Source: Mycobacterium rhizamassiliense
GTDB lineage: Bacteria; Actinomycetota; Actinomycetes; Mycobacteriales; Mycobacteriaceae
DNA length: 64,000 nt
Assembly (NCBI RefSeq): GCF_900157375.1
Contig: NZ_LT721901.1
Location: 2,962,315 to 3,026,314, forward strand
Direction: 5' to 3'
Position 1 is the first letter of the stretch. Each line of letters begins with the position of its first letter. The notes below the pieces were generated by a model. The model had not been told where the DNA came from. It ran no database searches and saw nothing but the letters and a program-made list of their open reading frames with translations. Shown in pieces: positions 9,482-17,781 of this stretch. Made by a program: the position numbers and the translations under genes.

Positions 9482-9697
9482 GTGTCCGACGACAGCGCTC
9501 TGCATGAGAAGCCCCTCGAGTTCCTCACCAGCATCGCCAACACCGGCGGATCCTGTGACGGTCAGGCGATCCTGCCCGTCAATGGTCACTTCCGCTGTAC
9601 GTGCTCGTGCGGTGACTGGGACGTCGAGGTCGATGACCCGCAGGAAGGCTTGCGGCAAGCAAGGATTCACACCGGCAGCGTGACTGATAGATACTGA
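9482..9697 (+). CDS. Small conserved-looking hypothetical protein, 71 aa
   Basis: A 71-residue protein starting at GTG two bases after the DUF35 stop and 12 bases before the SDR. It contains a Cys-rich stretch (FRCTCSCGDWDVEVDD) and an ILPVNGHF segment, and ends in ARIHTGSVTDRY. The spaced Cys residues could bind metal, but only one cluster is present. No family recognised. Its tight position in the operon supports it being a real gene, perhaps an accessory to the aldolase/SDR step. Confidence 0.6.
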   Translation: MSDDSALHEKPLEFLTSIANTGGSCDGQAILPVNGHFRCTCSCGDWDVEVDDPQEGLRQARIHTGSVTDRY

Positions 9698-9709
9698 GGA
9701 GCAAATGCC

Positions 9710-10525
9710 ATGGGTAATTTGAACGGCAAAGTCGCCTTCATCACCGGAGCGGCCCGAGGCCAGGGTCGCGCGCATGCGGTCCGGCTCGCGGCGGACGGCG
9801 CCGACATCGTCGCGCTCGACATCTGCCGCGACATCGACTCCATCGACTACCCCAACGCCAGCCCGGAGGACCTCGACGAGACGGCCAAGCTCGTCGAGAA
9901 GGAGGGTAGACGCATCGTCGCCCGCCGGGCCGACGTGCGCGACGCCGACGCCGTCGAGCAGGTGGTTGCCGACGGGCTCGCCGAGTTCGGGCGCCTCGAC
10001 ATCGTGATCGCGAACGCCGGCGTCATTCGACTGGGCCCTGGCGGCGACCGGCGGCAGACCTTTCGTGACATCATCGACGTCAACCTCATCGGCGTGTGGA
10101 ACACGGTGGAGGCCGCAGTCCCGTCCCTTATCGACGGAGGCCGCGGCGGATCGATCGTGCTGACGTCGTCGAGCGCTGGACTTAAGGCTCCGAATACCGA
10201 TCGCGCAGGCGGGCAAGCGTACGGCGCGGCCAAGCGCGGTCTGGTCGCTCTGATGCAGACCTGGGCGAATAACTTGGCGCAGTATTCGATTCGCGTCAAC
10301 ACGATTCACCCGACCGGGGTTGCCACCGGAATGGTGATGAACGACGCGATGGCGGCGATGTTCGAGGCCAATGATCCGTCGCTGGCCGCAATGCAGAACG
10401 CGCTGCCCATCCAGGTCCTGATGCCGGAGGATATCGCGAACGCGGTGGCGTTCCTGGTGTCCGACGAGGCGAACTTCATCACCGGCACCGCCTGGCCACT
10501 CGACGCCGGCTTCGCCGTCCGTTGA
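9710..10525 (+). CDS. Mycofactocin-coupled SDR oxidoreductase
   Basis: A 271-residue short-chain dehydrogenase with the Rossmann motif TGAARGQG (residues 12-19), NAG, a catalytic Ser in LTSSSAGL and YGAAKRG supplying Tyr and Lys. The insertion between beta-2 and alpha-3 (SIDYPNASPEDLDETAKLVE) is diagnostic of the mycofactocin-associated SDR group, which holds NAD tightly and passes electrons to mycofactocin. The ATG has GAGGAG eight bases upstream. It likely oxidises an alcohol made by a P450 or hydratase of the same operon; the substrate is unknown. Confidence 0.9.
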   Translation: MGNLNGKVAFITGAARGQGRAHAVRLAADGADIVALDICRDIDSIDYPNASPEDLDETAKLVEKEGRRIVARRADVRDADAVEQVVADGLAEFGRLDIVIANAGVIRLGPGGDRRQTFRDIIDVNLIGVWNTVEAAVPSLIDGGRGGSIVLTSSSAGLKAPNTDRAGGQAYGAAKRGLVALMQTWANNLAQYSIRVNTIHPTGVATGMVMNDAMAAMFEANDPSLAAMQNALPIQVLMPEDIANAVAFLVSDEANFITGTAWPLDAGFAVR

Positions 10526-10625
10526 CAGTCCCGGCGGATGTTGAGGAGTATTGCGTTCGCATCCCTACATAGTTAACCTAGTTCGACGGGTCTCCATTGA
10601 TCCGTCGTGGCAATTCGCGCGAGGT

Positions 10626-10641
10626 TGACAGTGGACTGTCG
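10626..10641. promoter_or_regulatory. N6-family operator, site 1 (P450 promoter)
   Basis: TGACAGTGGACTGTCG, matching TGACAGT-N2-ACTGTCA at 13 of 14 palindromic positions. It lies 61 bases upstream of the P450 ATG at 10703 and shares a TTGACA hexamer with a possible -35 box. One of six such sites in the window. Confidence 0.65.
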
Positions 10642-10702
10642 TAGTACGCGAGCCGCGCGTGCTCGTAATTCGCGCTTGTTCTCGGCCGTACGGAAGGACG
10701 TC

Positions 10703-11908
10703 ATGATCCAGAACCAGCCAACGGCAACATGTCCCGTAAAGAGCGTCGATATGAACACCCCTGACTCGCCTGCTCTGACACACTTCCATCTGCTCGATGA
10801 GTGCCAGGACGAAGCCGGGCCGGTGTTCCGCAACACCGAAGCCGGCATGGATTACTGGGTGTTCACCGAGAACTCGGTGATCCTGGACGGACTCCAGCAC
10901 CCTGAACTCTGGTCGAGCAGCGTCATCGTGCCGACCGAACCGGAGCCGCCCTACAAGTGGATCCCGATCATGATCGACCCGCCCGACCATGCGAAATGGC
11001 GCCAGGTGCTCGCAGAGTACTTCTCACCAGGCCGGGTCAAGGGCCTGCGGGAGGCGCAGCAGAAGCTGGCCGCGGAACTCATCGACCAGGTTGTCGGCGA
11101 GGGCGGGTGCGACTTCGTGGCGCGGATCTCCCGGGTGTTCCCGTCGACGGTCTTCCTGACGATTATGGGCATGCCCGTCGAGGATCTCGAGCAGTTCCTG
11201 GCCTGGGAGGACATGATCCTGCATCAGAGTGGCGTAGGCGACGACGTCAACGCGGCCCGGCTCGAGGGCATGACGCACGTGATGGGCTACTTCTCGGGCC
11301 TGATTCAACAGCGACGCGAGAACCGTGACCCGGGCGCCGACGACATCGTCAGCAAGGCCATCGACTGGACGCTGGACGGCGAACCGATCAACGACCTGGA
11401 ACTCCTCAACTGCCTGCTGCTGTTGTTCATGGCCGGGCTCGACACGGTCTCCAACCAGCTGTCCTACGCGATGCTGCATCTGGCCACCCATCCGGCCGAC
11501 CGTGCCCGGATCGTCGCCGAACCCGAGCTCATTCCGAGGGCGGTGGAGGAACTGCTTCGGGTGTATCCGATCGTGCAGACCGCGCGAAAGGCGACCCAGG
11601 ACATGGAGTTCCACGGCTGTCCGGTCAAGGCGGGCGACATGGCGTCGTTCTCGCTGGCGTTCGCCGGGCGCGACCAAGGAGCCTATCCGAACGCCCGTAC
11701 CGTCGACCTCGACCGCGGCGTGACGCGTCATCTTTCCTTCGGCGGCGGCCCGCACCGGTGCCTCGGTTCGCACCTCGCCCGGCAGGAGCTGGCGGTGGTG
11801 CTGGAGGAGTGGCACAAGCGCATCCCGGACTACGAGGTCTCCGGACAGCCGATCGAGCACGGCGGTCAGGTGTTCGGCGTGGATTCGCTGAATTTGACGT
11901 GGAGCTGA
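10703..11908 (+). CDS. Cytochrome P450 monooxygenase
   Basis: A 401-residue soluble P450. Seen: I-helix MAGLDTVSNQ (Thr for oxygen activation), ExxR in EELLRVYP, and heme-thiolate loop SFGGGPHRCLGSHLAR with the axial Cys. No membrane anchor, as usual for bacterial P450s needing separate ferredoxin partners. The ATG at 10703 has AAGGA four bases upstream; upstream in-frame codons are poor coding sequence and contain the operator. It follows operator site 1, so it starts a transcription unit with the dehydrogenase and SDR downstream. Substrate unknown. Confidence 0.92.
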   Translation: MIQNQPTATCPVKSVDMNTPDSPALTHFHLLDECQDEAGPVFRNTEAGMDYWVFTENSVILDGLQHPELWSSSVIVPTEPEPPYKWIPIMIDPPDHAKWRQVLAEYFSPGRVKGLREAQQKLAAELIDQVVGEGGCDFVARISRVFPSTVFLTIMGMPVEDLEQFLAWEDMILHQSGVGDDVNAARLEGMTHVMGYFSGLIQQRRENRDPGADDIVSKAIDWTLDGEPINDLELLNCLLLLFMAGLDTVSNQLSYAMLHLATHPADRARIVAEPELIPRAVEELLRVYPIVQTARKATQDMEFHGCPVKAGDMASFSLAFAGRDQGAYPNARTVDLDRGVTRHLSFGGGPHRCLGSHLARQELAVVLEEWHKRIPDYEVSGQPIEHGGQVFGVDSLNLTWS

Positions 11909-11918
11909 GGAGGCCGCA

Positions 11919-12758
11919 TTGACCAGCGCCGTGGGATTCCTCGGTGCCGGACAACTCGGCGAACCGATGATCGATCGGTTGCTCGGCGCGGGCCACGACG
12001 TACTGGTGTGTGCCCGTCGCGAGGAGGTCCGCCGCCGACTGGCGGCGAAGGGCGCGGCGCTGGCCGGTTCGGTCGCCGACCTGGCGCGCGGCAGTGACGT
12101 CCTGATCTCGTGCCTGTTCTCCGATGCGCAGTTGCGCGAAACCGGTCTCGGCCCAGACGGTTTCATCGCCAACGCGAAGGACGGCGCGGTGTTCGTTTCT
12201 CATACGACGGGCACGCTGTCCACCCTCGAGGCGTTGCGGGATAGTGCTCCTTCGGCACCGATCATCCTCGATGCGCCGGTCAGCGGCACCGTCGAGAACA
12301 TCGATGCGGGCACGCTGACCGTGCTGATCGGCGGGCCGGGTGATGCCGTCGCCTCGGTGACGCCGATCTTGGCCGCTTATGCGGACCCGGTGGTGGCGAC
12401 CGGCGCACTGGGCAGCGCGTTGGCGCTCAAGCTGATCAACAATCTGTTGTTCGCGGCGAACGCTCAACTCTTGGCTGCGGCAACGCAACTGGGCACTCAG
12501 TTGGGCATCGAGCCGGACGTGTTGTTGTCCACGCTCCAGGTGTGCAGCGCGAGGAGCCACGCGGCGGACCAGGCTCACCGCATCGGCGGGATGGAACGGT
12601 TCGAAGTACTGGCGGGGCCGTTCCTGCGGAAGGACGTCGCGGCGTGCCGTGAGGCGGCGGCCGAGGCGGGTGTGGAGCTGGGACTGTTGGGCACCGCAGT
12701 GCGCGAGGGGCCGCTGGCCCTGGACGTCGACTCGGCGACCGCAGGGTCAGACCGATGA
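11919..12758 (+). CDS. 3-hydroxyisobutyrate dehydrogenase-like NAD(P)-binding enzyme
   Basis: A 279-residue beta-hydroxyacid dehydrogenase-family protein. The N-terminal GFLGAGQLGEPM is the dinucleotide-binding GxGxxG, followed by DAPVSGTVENIDAGTLTVLIGG (the substrate-binding signature, SG), and LKLINNLL with the catalytic Lys. It starts at TTG with GAGGAGG seven bases upstream, 11 bases after the P450 stop. Likely NAD(P)-dependent oxidation of a hydroxy acid or reduction of a related imine/semialdehyde; substrate uncertain. Confidence 0.83.
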   Translation: MTSAVGFLGAGQLGEPMIDRLLGAGHDVLVCARREEVRRRLAAKGAALAGSVADLARGSDVLISCLFSDAQLRETGLGPDGFIANAKDGAVFVSHTTGTLSTLEALRDSAPSAPIILDAPVSGTVENIDAGTLTVLIGGPGDAVASVTPILAAYADPVVATGALGSALALKLINNLLFAANAQLLAAATQLGTQLGIEPDVLLSTLQVCSARSHAADQAHRIGGMERFEVLAGPFLRKDVAACREAAAEAGVELGLLGTAVREGPLALDVDSATAGSDR

Positions 12759-13576
12759 CGGGTCGGCTCGCTGGGAAGGTGGCCTTCATTACCGGCGCCG
12801 CCAGGGGACAGGGCCGTGCACACGCGGTGCGGATGGCCGAAGAAGGGGCCGACATCATCGCCGTCGACCTGGCGGGCCCGTTACCCGACTCGGTGCGCTA
12901 CCCTTCCGCCACCCCGGACGACCTCGCCGAGACCGTGGCCATGGTGAAGGCGAAAGGTGGCCGAATCATGGCTACTGCCGCGGACATCCGCGATCTGGAC
13001 GCGCTGCGGACGGCCGTCGACGAGGGCGTCGAGGCCTACGGGCGACTGGACGTCATCGTGGCCAACGCCGGAATATGTGTCCCGGCGCCGTGGAACGAGA
13101 TCACGCCCGAGTCGTTTCGCGACATCATCGACGTCAACGTGACTGGCACGTGGAACACGGTGATGGCCGGCGCGCAGCGGATCATCGACGGAGGCCGCGG
13201 CGGGTCGATCATCCTGATCAGCTCCTACGCCGGTGTCAAGGTGCAGCCGTACATGGTGCACTACACCGCGAGCAAGCATGCCGTCACAGGGATGGCCCGG
13301 GCCTTCGCCGCAGAGCTGGGCAAGCACGACATCAGGGTCAACAGCGTGCATCCCGGTCCGGTCAACACTCCGATGGGCGGCGGGGAGATGATCGCCGCGC
13401 TGTTCGCCGCGATCGAGACCAACCCCACGCTCAACGGGATGGGCACCCCATTCCTGCCGCAGTGGGCCTGCGAGCCGGAAGATGTTGCGGCTGCGGTGTG
13501 TTGGCTGGCCTCCGACGAGTCGCGCTATGTCACCGCCACCCGTTTGTCGGTCGACCAGGGGATGGCGCAGTTCTAG
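12755..13576 (+). CDS. Mycofactocin-coupled SDR oxidoreductase
   Basis: A 273-residue SDR with TGAARGQG near residue 13, the mycofactocin-type insertion (RYPSATPDDLAETVAMVK), NAG, an ISSYAG Ser, and YTASKHA for Tyr/Lys. ATGA overlap with the upstream dehydrogenase means translational coupling. It is a paralogue of the SDRs at 9710 and 36171. Probably oxidises the alcohol made by the P450 at 10703. Confidence 0.9.
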   Translation: MTGRLAGKVAFITGAARGQGRAHAVRMAEEGADIIAVDLAGPLPDSVRYPSATPDDLAETVAMVKAKGGRIMATAADIRDLDALRTAVDEGVEAYGRLDVIVANAGICVPAPWNEITPESFRDIIDVNVTGTWNTVMAGAQRIIDGGRGGSIILISSYAGVKVQPYMVHYTASKHAVTGMARAFAAELGKHDIRVNSVHPGPVNTPMGGGEMIAALFAAIETNPTLNGMGTPFLPQWACEPEDVAAAVCWLASDESRYVTATRLSVDQGMAQF

Positions 13577-13626
13577 CCGGGCGATCGCCAGCCTGGGCCA
13601 CCGAGTCGTAGCGACACCTCACGACG

Positions 13627-14217
13627 TCAGTGTGACCGCACCCCGAAGTCGATGTCCGCAACACCGCAGAATGGCGTGAAGCCGGCCTTGCCGAGCCATG
13701 ACGGGGCCGCGTTGTGCCCGGGTTGCGGACGCGCCCAGTCCACCCACGAACCCCAATCATCGCGACGGAGCTTCTGCTCGAGCGTCTGCGGGTGCGCGGC
13801 CTCGGCGGCCGCGTAACGAGCGGCGAAGCCCTTCATCTCGGGCAGCAGCCAGACGTCCTCCTCGGAACGCCACTGACCGCCCCCGGCGTACTCGATGAAT
13901 TGATACGAGGGGAAGTCGATCGGCGGGCCACCGGGCCGCGGATTGTCGGCGCGATTGAACACCTTGTATGCCACCCGCATGCCGTCGACGACGTACCAGA
14001 CGAGTGGGCTGTACACCTGTGGTGCGGCACCCATCGTGCCCTCGAGGAACTTGGCGATCTCCGCTGGGCCGGTGAACGTTCCGTAGAAGTGGTCGAAGTA
14101 GGTCGCGTCCTGGGTGAATAGGTGTGCCCAGGCGTGCCAGTCCTCGAGCACCGGCCCGGTCATGAAATACCGCCGAAACTCCCGCTCGACCTCTTCGACG
14201 TCCGCTGTGCTGGTCAT
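13627..14217 (-). CDS. SnoaL/NTF2-like protein
   Basis: A 196-residue protein with an NTF2/SnoaL-like cone fold in the first 130 residues (WHAWAHLFTQDATYFDHFYG, TGPAEIAKFLEG) and a C-terminal extension rich in Trp. Relatives serve as small hydratases, isomerases or binding proteins in steroid and polyketide metabolism. Last gene of the minus-strand operon that begins with the P450 at 17.6 kb; its start overlaps the SDR stop by four bases. Catalytic role not assignable. Confidence 0.75.
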   Translation of the reverse strand: MTSTADVEEVEREFRRYFMTGPVLEDWHAWAHLFTQDATYFDHFYGTFTGPAEIAKFLEGTMGAAPQVYSPLVWYVVDGMRVAYKVFNRADNPRPGGPPIDFPSYQFIEYAGGGQWRSEEDVWLLPEMKGFAARYAAAEAAHPQTLEQKLRRDDWGSWVDWARPQPGHNAAPSWLGKAGFTPFCGVADIDFGVRSH

Positions 14218-15137
14218 CCTCCGAGTCGCAGCCCGGTGTTGCGGGTGCCGAACACGTCAGTGGCCATGATGGCGCCGAGTTGATTTGCATCCCAGCGCTT
14301 TTCGCCATTCGAGACAGACGCGACGGGATGCCAGCCCTTGAGTAGCTGGAGATGCTCGCCCATCGCGCGGATCACCTGACCGCTGACGTGGCCGGCCTCG
14401 GGGCTGGCCAACCAGGCCACCACCGGCGAACCTAGTGACGGGTCCTTGGGGTCGAACTCGTCCTCGGCGCGTTCGTCGGGCTCGATCGGCGCCTGCGCGC
14501 CGGGCATGGACGCCGACATCCGGGTGCGCCCACCCGGGCTGATCGCATTCACGGTGGCGCCGATCGACGCCAACTCCAGGCTCAGGGTCTGGGTCAGACC
14601 GACGATCGCGGCCTTGGCGGCACTGTAGTTGGTCTGACCGAAGTGGCCGTGCAGTCCGGCACCGGAGGTGGTGTTGATGATGCGGCCGTAGACCTTTCGC
14701 CCGGATTCCTTCGATTCCGCGCGCCACTTGCGGGCGACCGAGCGGCTGGTGAGCCAGCTACCGCGGACGTGCACCCGCATCACCAGGTCGAAGTCGTCGG
14801 CGGTCATGTTCCAGATCGCCTTGTCGCGAACGATTCCCGCGTTGTTGACGACGATGTCCAGCCTGCCCAGCTGCGAGTAGGCACGCTCGACGGCGAGGTC
14901 GACCTGCTCCTCGTCGCCGACGTCGCTGAAGTCCGAAACCGCAGTGCCGCCGCGGCTTTCGATGATCGTCACCACTTCGTCGGCGACCTTTCCGGTGCCC
15001 TCGCCCGACAGGCTGGTGCCGAGGTCGTTGATGATCACGGTGGCGCCGTGCTTGGCCAGTTCGAGCGCGTGGCCGCGGCCGATGCCATGCCCCGCCCCGG
15101 TCACCAGGGCGACTTTGCCGTCGAGTAGTCCGGTCAT
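14214..15137 (-). CDS. SDR, hydroxyacyl-CoA dehydrogenase (HSD17B4/FabG-like)
   Basis: A 307-residue SDR: TGAGHGIGRGH, VNNAGI, TTSGAGLHG with catalytic Ser, and YSAAKAAIVG for Tyr/Lys. The extended loop NDLGTSLSGEGTG and overall length match the N-terminal dehydrogenase domain of peroxisomal multifunctional enzyme type 2, i.e. a 3-hydroxyacyl-CoA dehydrogenase. GGAGAG precedes the ATG. In this operon it would follow the enoyl-CoA hydratase. Confidence 0.87.
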   Translation of the reverse strand: MTGLLDGKVALVTGAGHGIGRGHALELAKHGATVIINDLGTSLSGEGTGKVADEVVTIIESRGGTAVSDFSDVGDEEQVDLAVERAYSQLGRLDIVVNNAGIVRDKAIWNMTADDFDLVMRVHVRGSWLTSRSVARKWRAESKESGRKVYGRIINTTSGAGLHGHFGQTNYSAAKAAIVGLTQTLSLELASIGATVNAISPGGRTRMSASMPGAQAPIEPDERAEDEFDPKDPSLGSPVVAWLASPEAGHVSGQVIRAMGEHLQLLKGWHPVASVSNGEKRWDANQLGAIMATDVFGTRNTGLRLGG

Positions 15138-15568
15138 GGGCTCTCCTCGCTTGGTGTGAAGACCGTCAGATAGGGGCTGTCGGGATCGGCATCGTCCACC
15201 GGTCGAAAGACCGCGGTGACCGGCATCCCGACCCGAAGGCCGTCAGGGTCCGCACCTTCGATCGTCGTCATCAGCCGCGGACCTTCGGCCAGTTCGACGA
15301 TCGCGGCGACATACGGCACTCGCTCCTTGAATGGTGCCAGATCATTCACGTAGACAGTCGAATACGTGTACAACGTCCCAGTCCCACTCGCCTGAACCGG
15401 GCGCACGTCCTCGCTCCAGCAGAACGGGCAGAACGGCCGCGGGTAGTGGTGCACCCTGCCGCACGCCGCGCATTCGGCGATCAGCAATTGACCCTGCCTG
15501 GCGGCCTCCCAGTAGGGAGCGCTTGCCGCGTCGATGGTGGGAATGTCAGCGCGAGCCACCCTCACCAC
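15134..15568 (-). CDS. DUF35 zinc-ribbon/OB-fold protein
   Basis: A 144-residue DUF35 protein with a complete zinc ribbon (CAAC about residues 34-37, CPFC about 47-50) and OB fold (LYTYSTVYVND, AAIVELAEGPRLMTTI). The GTG start (tandem GTG GTG at 15568/15565) overlaps the crotonase stop. No thiolase-like gene is adjacent here, so it may serve a thiolase-fold partner encoded elsewhere or the enzymes of this operon. Confidence 0.85.
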   Translation of the reverse strand: MVRVARADIPTIDAASAPYWEAARQGQLLIAECAACGRVHHYPRPFCPFCWSEDVRPVQASGTGTLYTYSTVYVNDLAPFKERVPYVAAIVELAEGPRLMTTIEGADPDGLRVGMPVTAVFRPVDDADPDSPYLTVFTPSEESP

Positions 15569-16365
15569 CCGGTGAACTCGGTCGGTCGTTTCTCCACGAA
15601 CGCCTGCACGCCCTCGGTGGAGTCGTGCGAATACGACTGGATCTCCTGCGCCATCGCTTCCGCGACGAATGCACCGGACCGGTCGGTGTCGGGGGAGTCG
15701 TTGAGCAGCCGCTTGGTGAATGCGATCGCGGAGGTCGGCGCTCCCGCCAGCCGGCCGGCGAAATCGGCGATCGTGGCGTCGAAGTCGGCGGCGCTGACCA
15801 CCCGGTTCACCAGCCCTAGCGTGAATGCCTCACTGGCTGAGAGCTTTTCGCCGAAGAACGCCATCTCCTTGGCCTTCTGCATACCGATGCGGCGGGGCAG
15901 CAGATAGCAGCCGCCACCGTCGACAACCAGCCCACGCGTGACGAAAGACTCTGCGAAGTAGGCAGTTTCGGTCGCGATCACCAGATCCGAGGCGTATACG
16001 ACGTGGGCCCCCAGGCCCGTCGCCGCACCGTGCACCGCGGAGATCACCGGCTTGTTGCAGTCCAGCACGCTGGCCACCAGCTTCTGGGCGCCGTTCATGA
16101 TGCGCCGCGTCGGCTCCAGCACCCGCTTCTCGCCCTTCTCGCGCCGTTCGGCCAGCGATCCCACGTCGGCGCCGGAGCAGAAGTGCTTACCGTTGGCCCG
16201 CAGCACCACCACGCGTACCTTCTCGTCGGCGTCGGCGGCGGCCAGTAACGCGATCAGGGCATCGCGATCATCGGGACGTACCGCGTTGGCGGCCTCGGGC
16301 CGGTTCAAAGTGATCGTCATGACGCCGTCCGCGATGTCGGACAAAATTGCTGCCTGCGTGTTCAT
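15562..16365 (-). CDS. Enoyl-CoA hydratase/isomerase (crotonase family)
   Basis: A 267-residue crotonase. Seen: LNRPEAANAV, HFCSGADVG (oxyanion-hole strand), and AATGLGAHVVYASDLVIA. The ATG at 16365 overlaps the P450 stop in ATGA, which decides the start over longer in-frame readings. It hydrates or isomerises an enoyl-CoA; substrate unknown. Confidence 0.88.
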   Translation of the reverse strand: MNTQAAILSDIADGVMTITLNRPEAANAVRPDDRDALIALLAAADADEKVRVVVLRANGKHFCSGADVGSLAERREKGEKRVLEPTRRIMNGAQKLVASVLDCNKPVISAVHGAATGLGAHVVYASDLVIATETAYFAESFVTRGLVVDGGGCYLLPRRIGMQKAKEMAFFGEKLSASEAFTLGLVNRVVSAADFDATIADFAGRLAGAPTSAIAFTKRLLNDSPDTDRSGAFVAEAMAQEIQSYSHDSTEGVQAFVEKRPTEFTGW

Positions 16366-17636
16366 GGTGTGTACGTGGCTTTCAGGTGCTTGATGCCGTT
16401 GACGAAGTTCGACCTCAGCATGACCGGTTCGCCAACCGCGGTGATGTCGGGGTAGCGCTCGTAGAGCATCTGAAACGCCACGTTCAGCTCCAACCGGGCC
16501 AGGTGCGCACCCAGGCAATAGTGCGGTCCCGGGCCACCGAAAGCGATGTGGTTGTTGGGTTTTCGCGCGATATCGAAGCGCTCCGGCTGGTCGAATACTG
16601 CCGGGTCGCGGTTGGCGGCGGGATACCAAACCACGACCTTGTCACCGGCGTTGAAGGTGTGGGTGACCCCGCCATGGGCGTCGGTCAACGTCACGCCGTC
16701 GCGGGTCACGGTGCGGCGCATGTGGATCACCGGGCTGGCATACCGCAAGATTTCCTCGACCGCGGTGGGCGCCATCTCGTCGTAGTTCGCCAGCAGGCGG
16801 TCGCGCTGCTCGGGGTGCGCGCTGAGAGTGAGCAGGCCGTGAGTCAGCGCATTGCGGGTAGTCTCGTTGCCCGCGCCAATCAGCAGGATGAAGAACTTGG
16901 CCAGCTCCTGGGGGGTGAGGTTTTCTTCGTCGGAGTTGACCAGCTTGCTGATCACGTCGTCGCGGGGATGGGCGATGCGGTCCTCGGCAATTTGCTTGAG
17001 CAGCTCGATGAGCTGCTCGCTGATCTCGGTGACGGCGGCCCCGATGCCGGCGACGGTCTGGTCGGGTACGTACTCGGGGTCCGAAGCGCCGAGCACGATA
17101 TTGGTCGCGCGCAGGATGAACTGTTCGTGTTCGCGTGGGACGCCAAGCATGTTGTCGATGATGCGCAGCGGCAGCAGCGTCGCGAACGACGAGACGAAGT
17201 CGCAGTCACCCGAACGGGGCATCTCCTCGAGGATCTCGGCAGTGGTCTCTTCGGCCAGGCCACGGAGCTCGGAGAGCATGCGGGGGGTGAAGCCGCGCGA
17301 GACGATCTTGCGCAGCCGCATGTGTTCGGGATCGTCCATGTCGATGATGGAGCCCCGGTATTCGCGCATCTCGGCGGTCTGGTCGAAAATCTGCGTGCCC
17401 TGCCCGGAACTGAAGTCGCTGGGGCGCCGGCTGATGTCGACAACGTCGCGGTGGGCGCCGACCGCCCAGAACCCGCGGGGCCGCGGCGAGTCGGGTCGGT
17501 TGGTCCGAACGAAGACTGGACCGTCGGCCTCGCGAAGGCGCCGGTAGAGCTCGCTCCGGTCCGCCGGACGCTCCTGCCACCACCGCAGATCGATCAGCGG
17601 TGCGAACTGCTGCTCGTCGGTGTCGATCGCGCTCAC
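16362..17636 (-). CDS. Cytochrome P450 of the CYP125/CYP124/CYP142-like clan
   Basis: A 424-residue P450 with I-helix GAGNETTRNAL, ExxR in EEILRYASP and heme loop AFGGPGPHYCLGAHLAR. The GNETTRN I-helix and HMRRTV segment are typical of mycobacterial sterol/fatty-chain omega-hydroxylases, so terminal hydroxylation of a branched alkyl or sterol side chain is plausible. GTG at 17636 is preferred because the operator at 17649-17662 covers the alternative GTG at 17654. It heads the operon down to 13627. Confidence 0.88.
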   Translation of the reverse strand: MSAIDTDEQQFAPLIDLRWWQERPADRSELYRRLREADGPVFVRTNRPDSPRPRGFWAVGAHRDVVDISRRPSDFSSGQGTQIFDQTAEMREYRGSIIDMDDPEHMRLRKIVSRGFTPRMLSELRGLAEETTAEILEEMPRSGDCDFVSSFATLLPLRIIDNMLGVPREHEQFILRATNIVLGASDPEYVPDQTVAGIGAAVTEISEQLIELLKQIAEDRIAHPRDDVISKLVNSDEENLTPQELAKFFILLIGAGNETTRNALTHGLLTLSAHPEQRDRLLANYDEMAPTAVEEILRYASPVIHMRRTVTRDGVTLTDAHGGVTHTFNAGDKVVVWYPAANRDPAVFDQPERFDIARKPNNHIAFGGPGPHYCLGAHLARLELNVAFQMLYERYPDITAVGEPVMLRSNFVNGIKHLKATYTP

Positions 17637-17648
17637 AGCACCCGATTC

Positions 17649-17662
17649 TGGCACTCATGTCA
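17649..17662. promoter_or_regulatory. N4-family operator, site 1 (P450 operon)
   Basis: TGGCA-CTCA-TGTCA, one mismatch from the palindrome TGACA-N4-TGTCA. It lies immediately upstream of the P450 start, the same position as the site before the aldehyde dehydrogenase at 21.4 kb. Confidence 0.5.
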
Positions 17663-17736
17663 CTTATAGGCAATGCCGGGATACTGGATAAGTGGCGCAA
17701 TGGCGCAATATTTCTTGACCGCTGCCACGAGTTATC

Positions 17737-17750
17737 TAACATTAGTGTCA
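17737..17750. promoter_or_regulatory. N4-family operator, site 2, overlapping a promoter
   Basis: TAACA-TTAG-TGTCA, 31 bases before the Gfo/Idh ATG. A -35-like TTGACC at 17715-17720 and a -10-like TAACAT at 17737-17742 with a 16-base spacer place the operator over the -10 box. The flanked 19-mer ATCTAACATTAGTGTCACT recurs with one mismatch upstream of the dioxygenase at 26.0 kb. Confidence 0.6.
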
Positions 17751-17781
17751 CTGCAACCGGAAGGTCGTCGAAGGAGAGCGC

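Noticed and set aside
16347-17669. 440-codon open frame on the plus strand
   Set aside because: Antisense to a P450 whose heme, ExxR and I-helix motifs are all intact on the minus strand.
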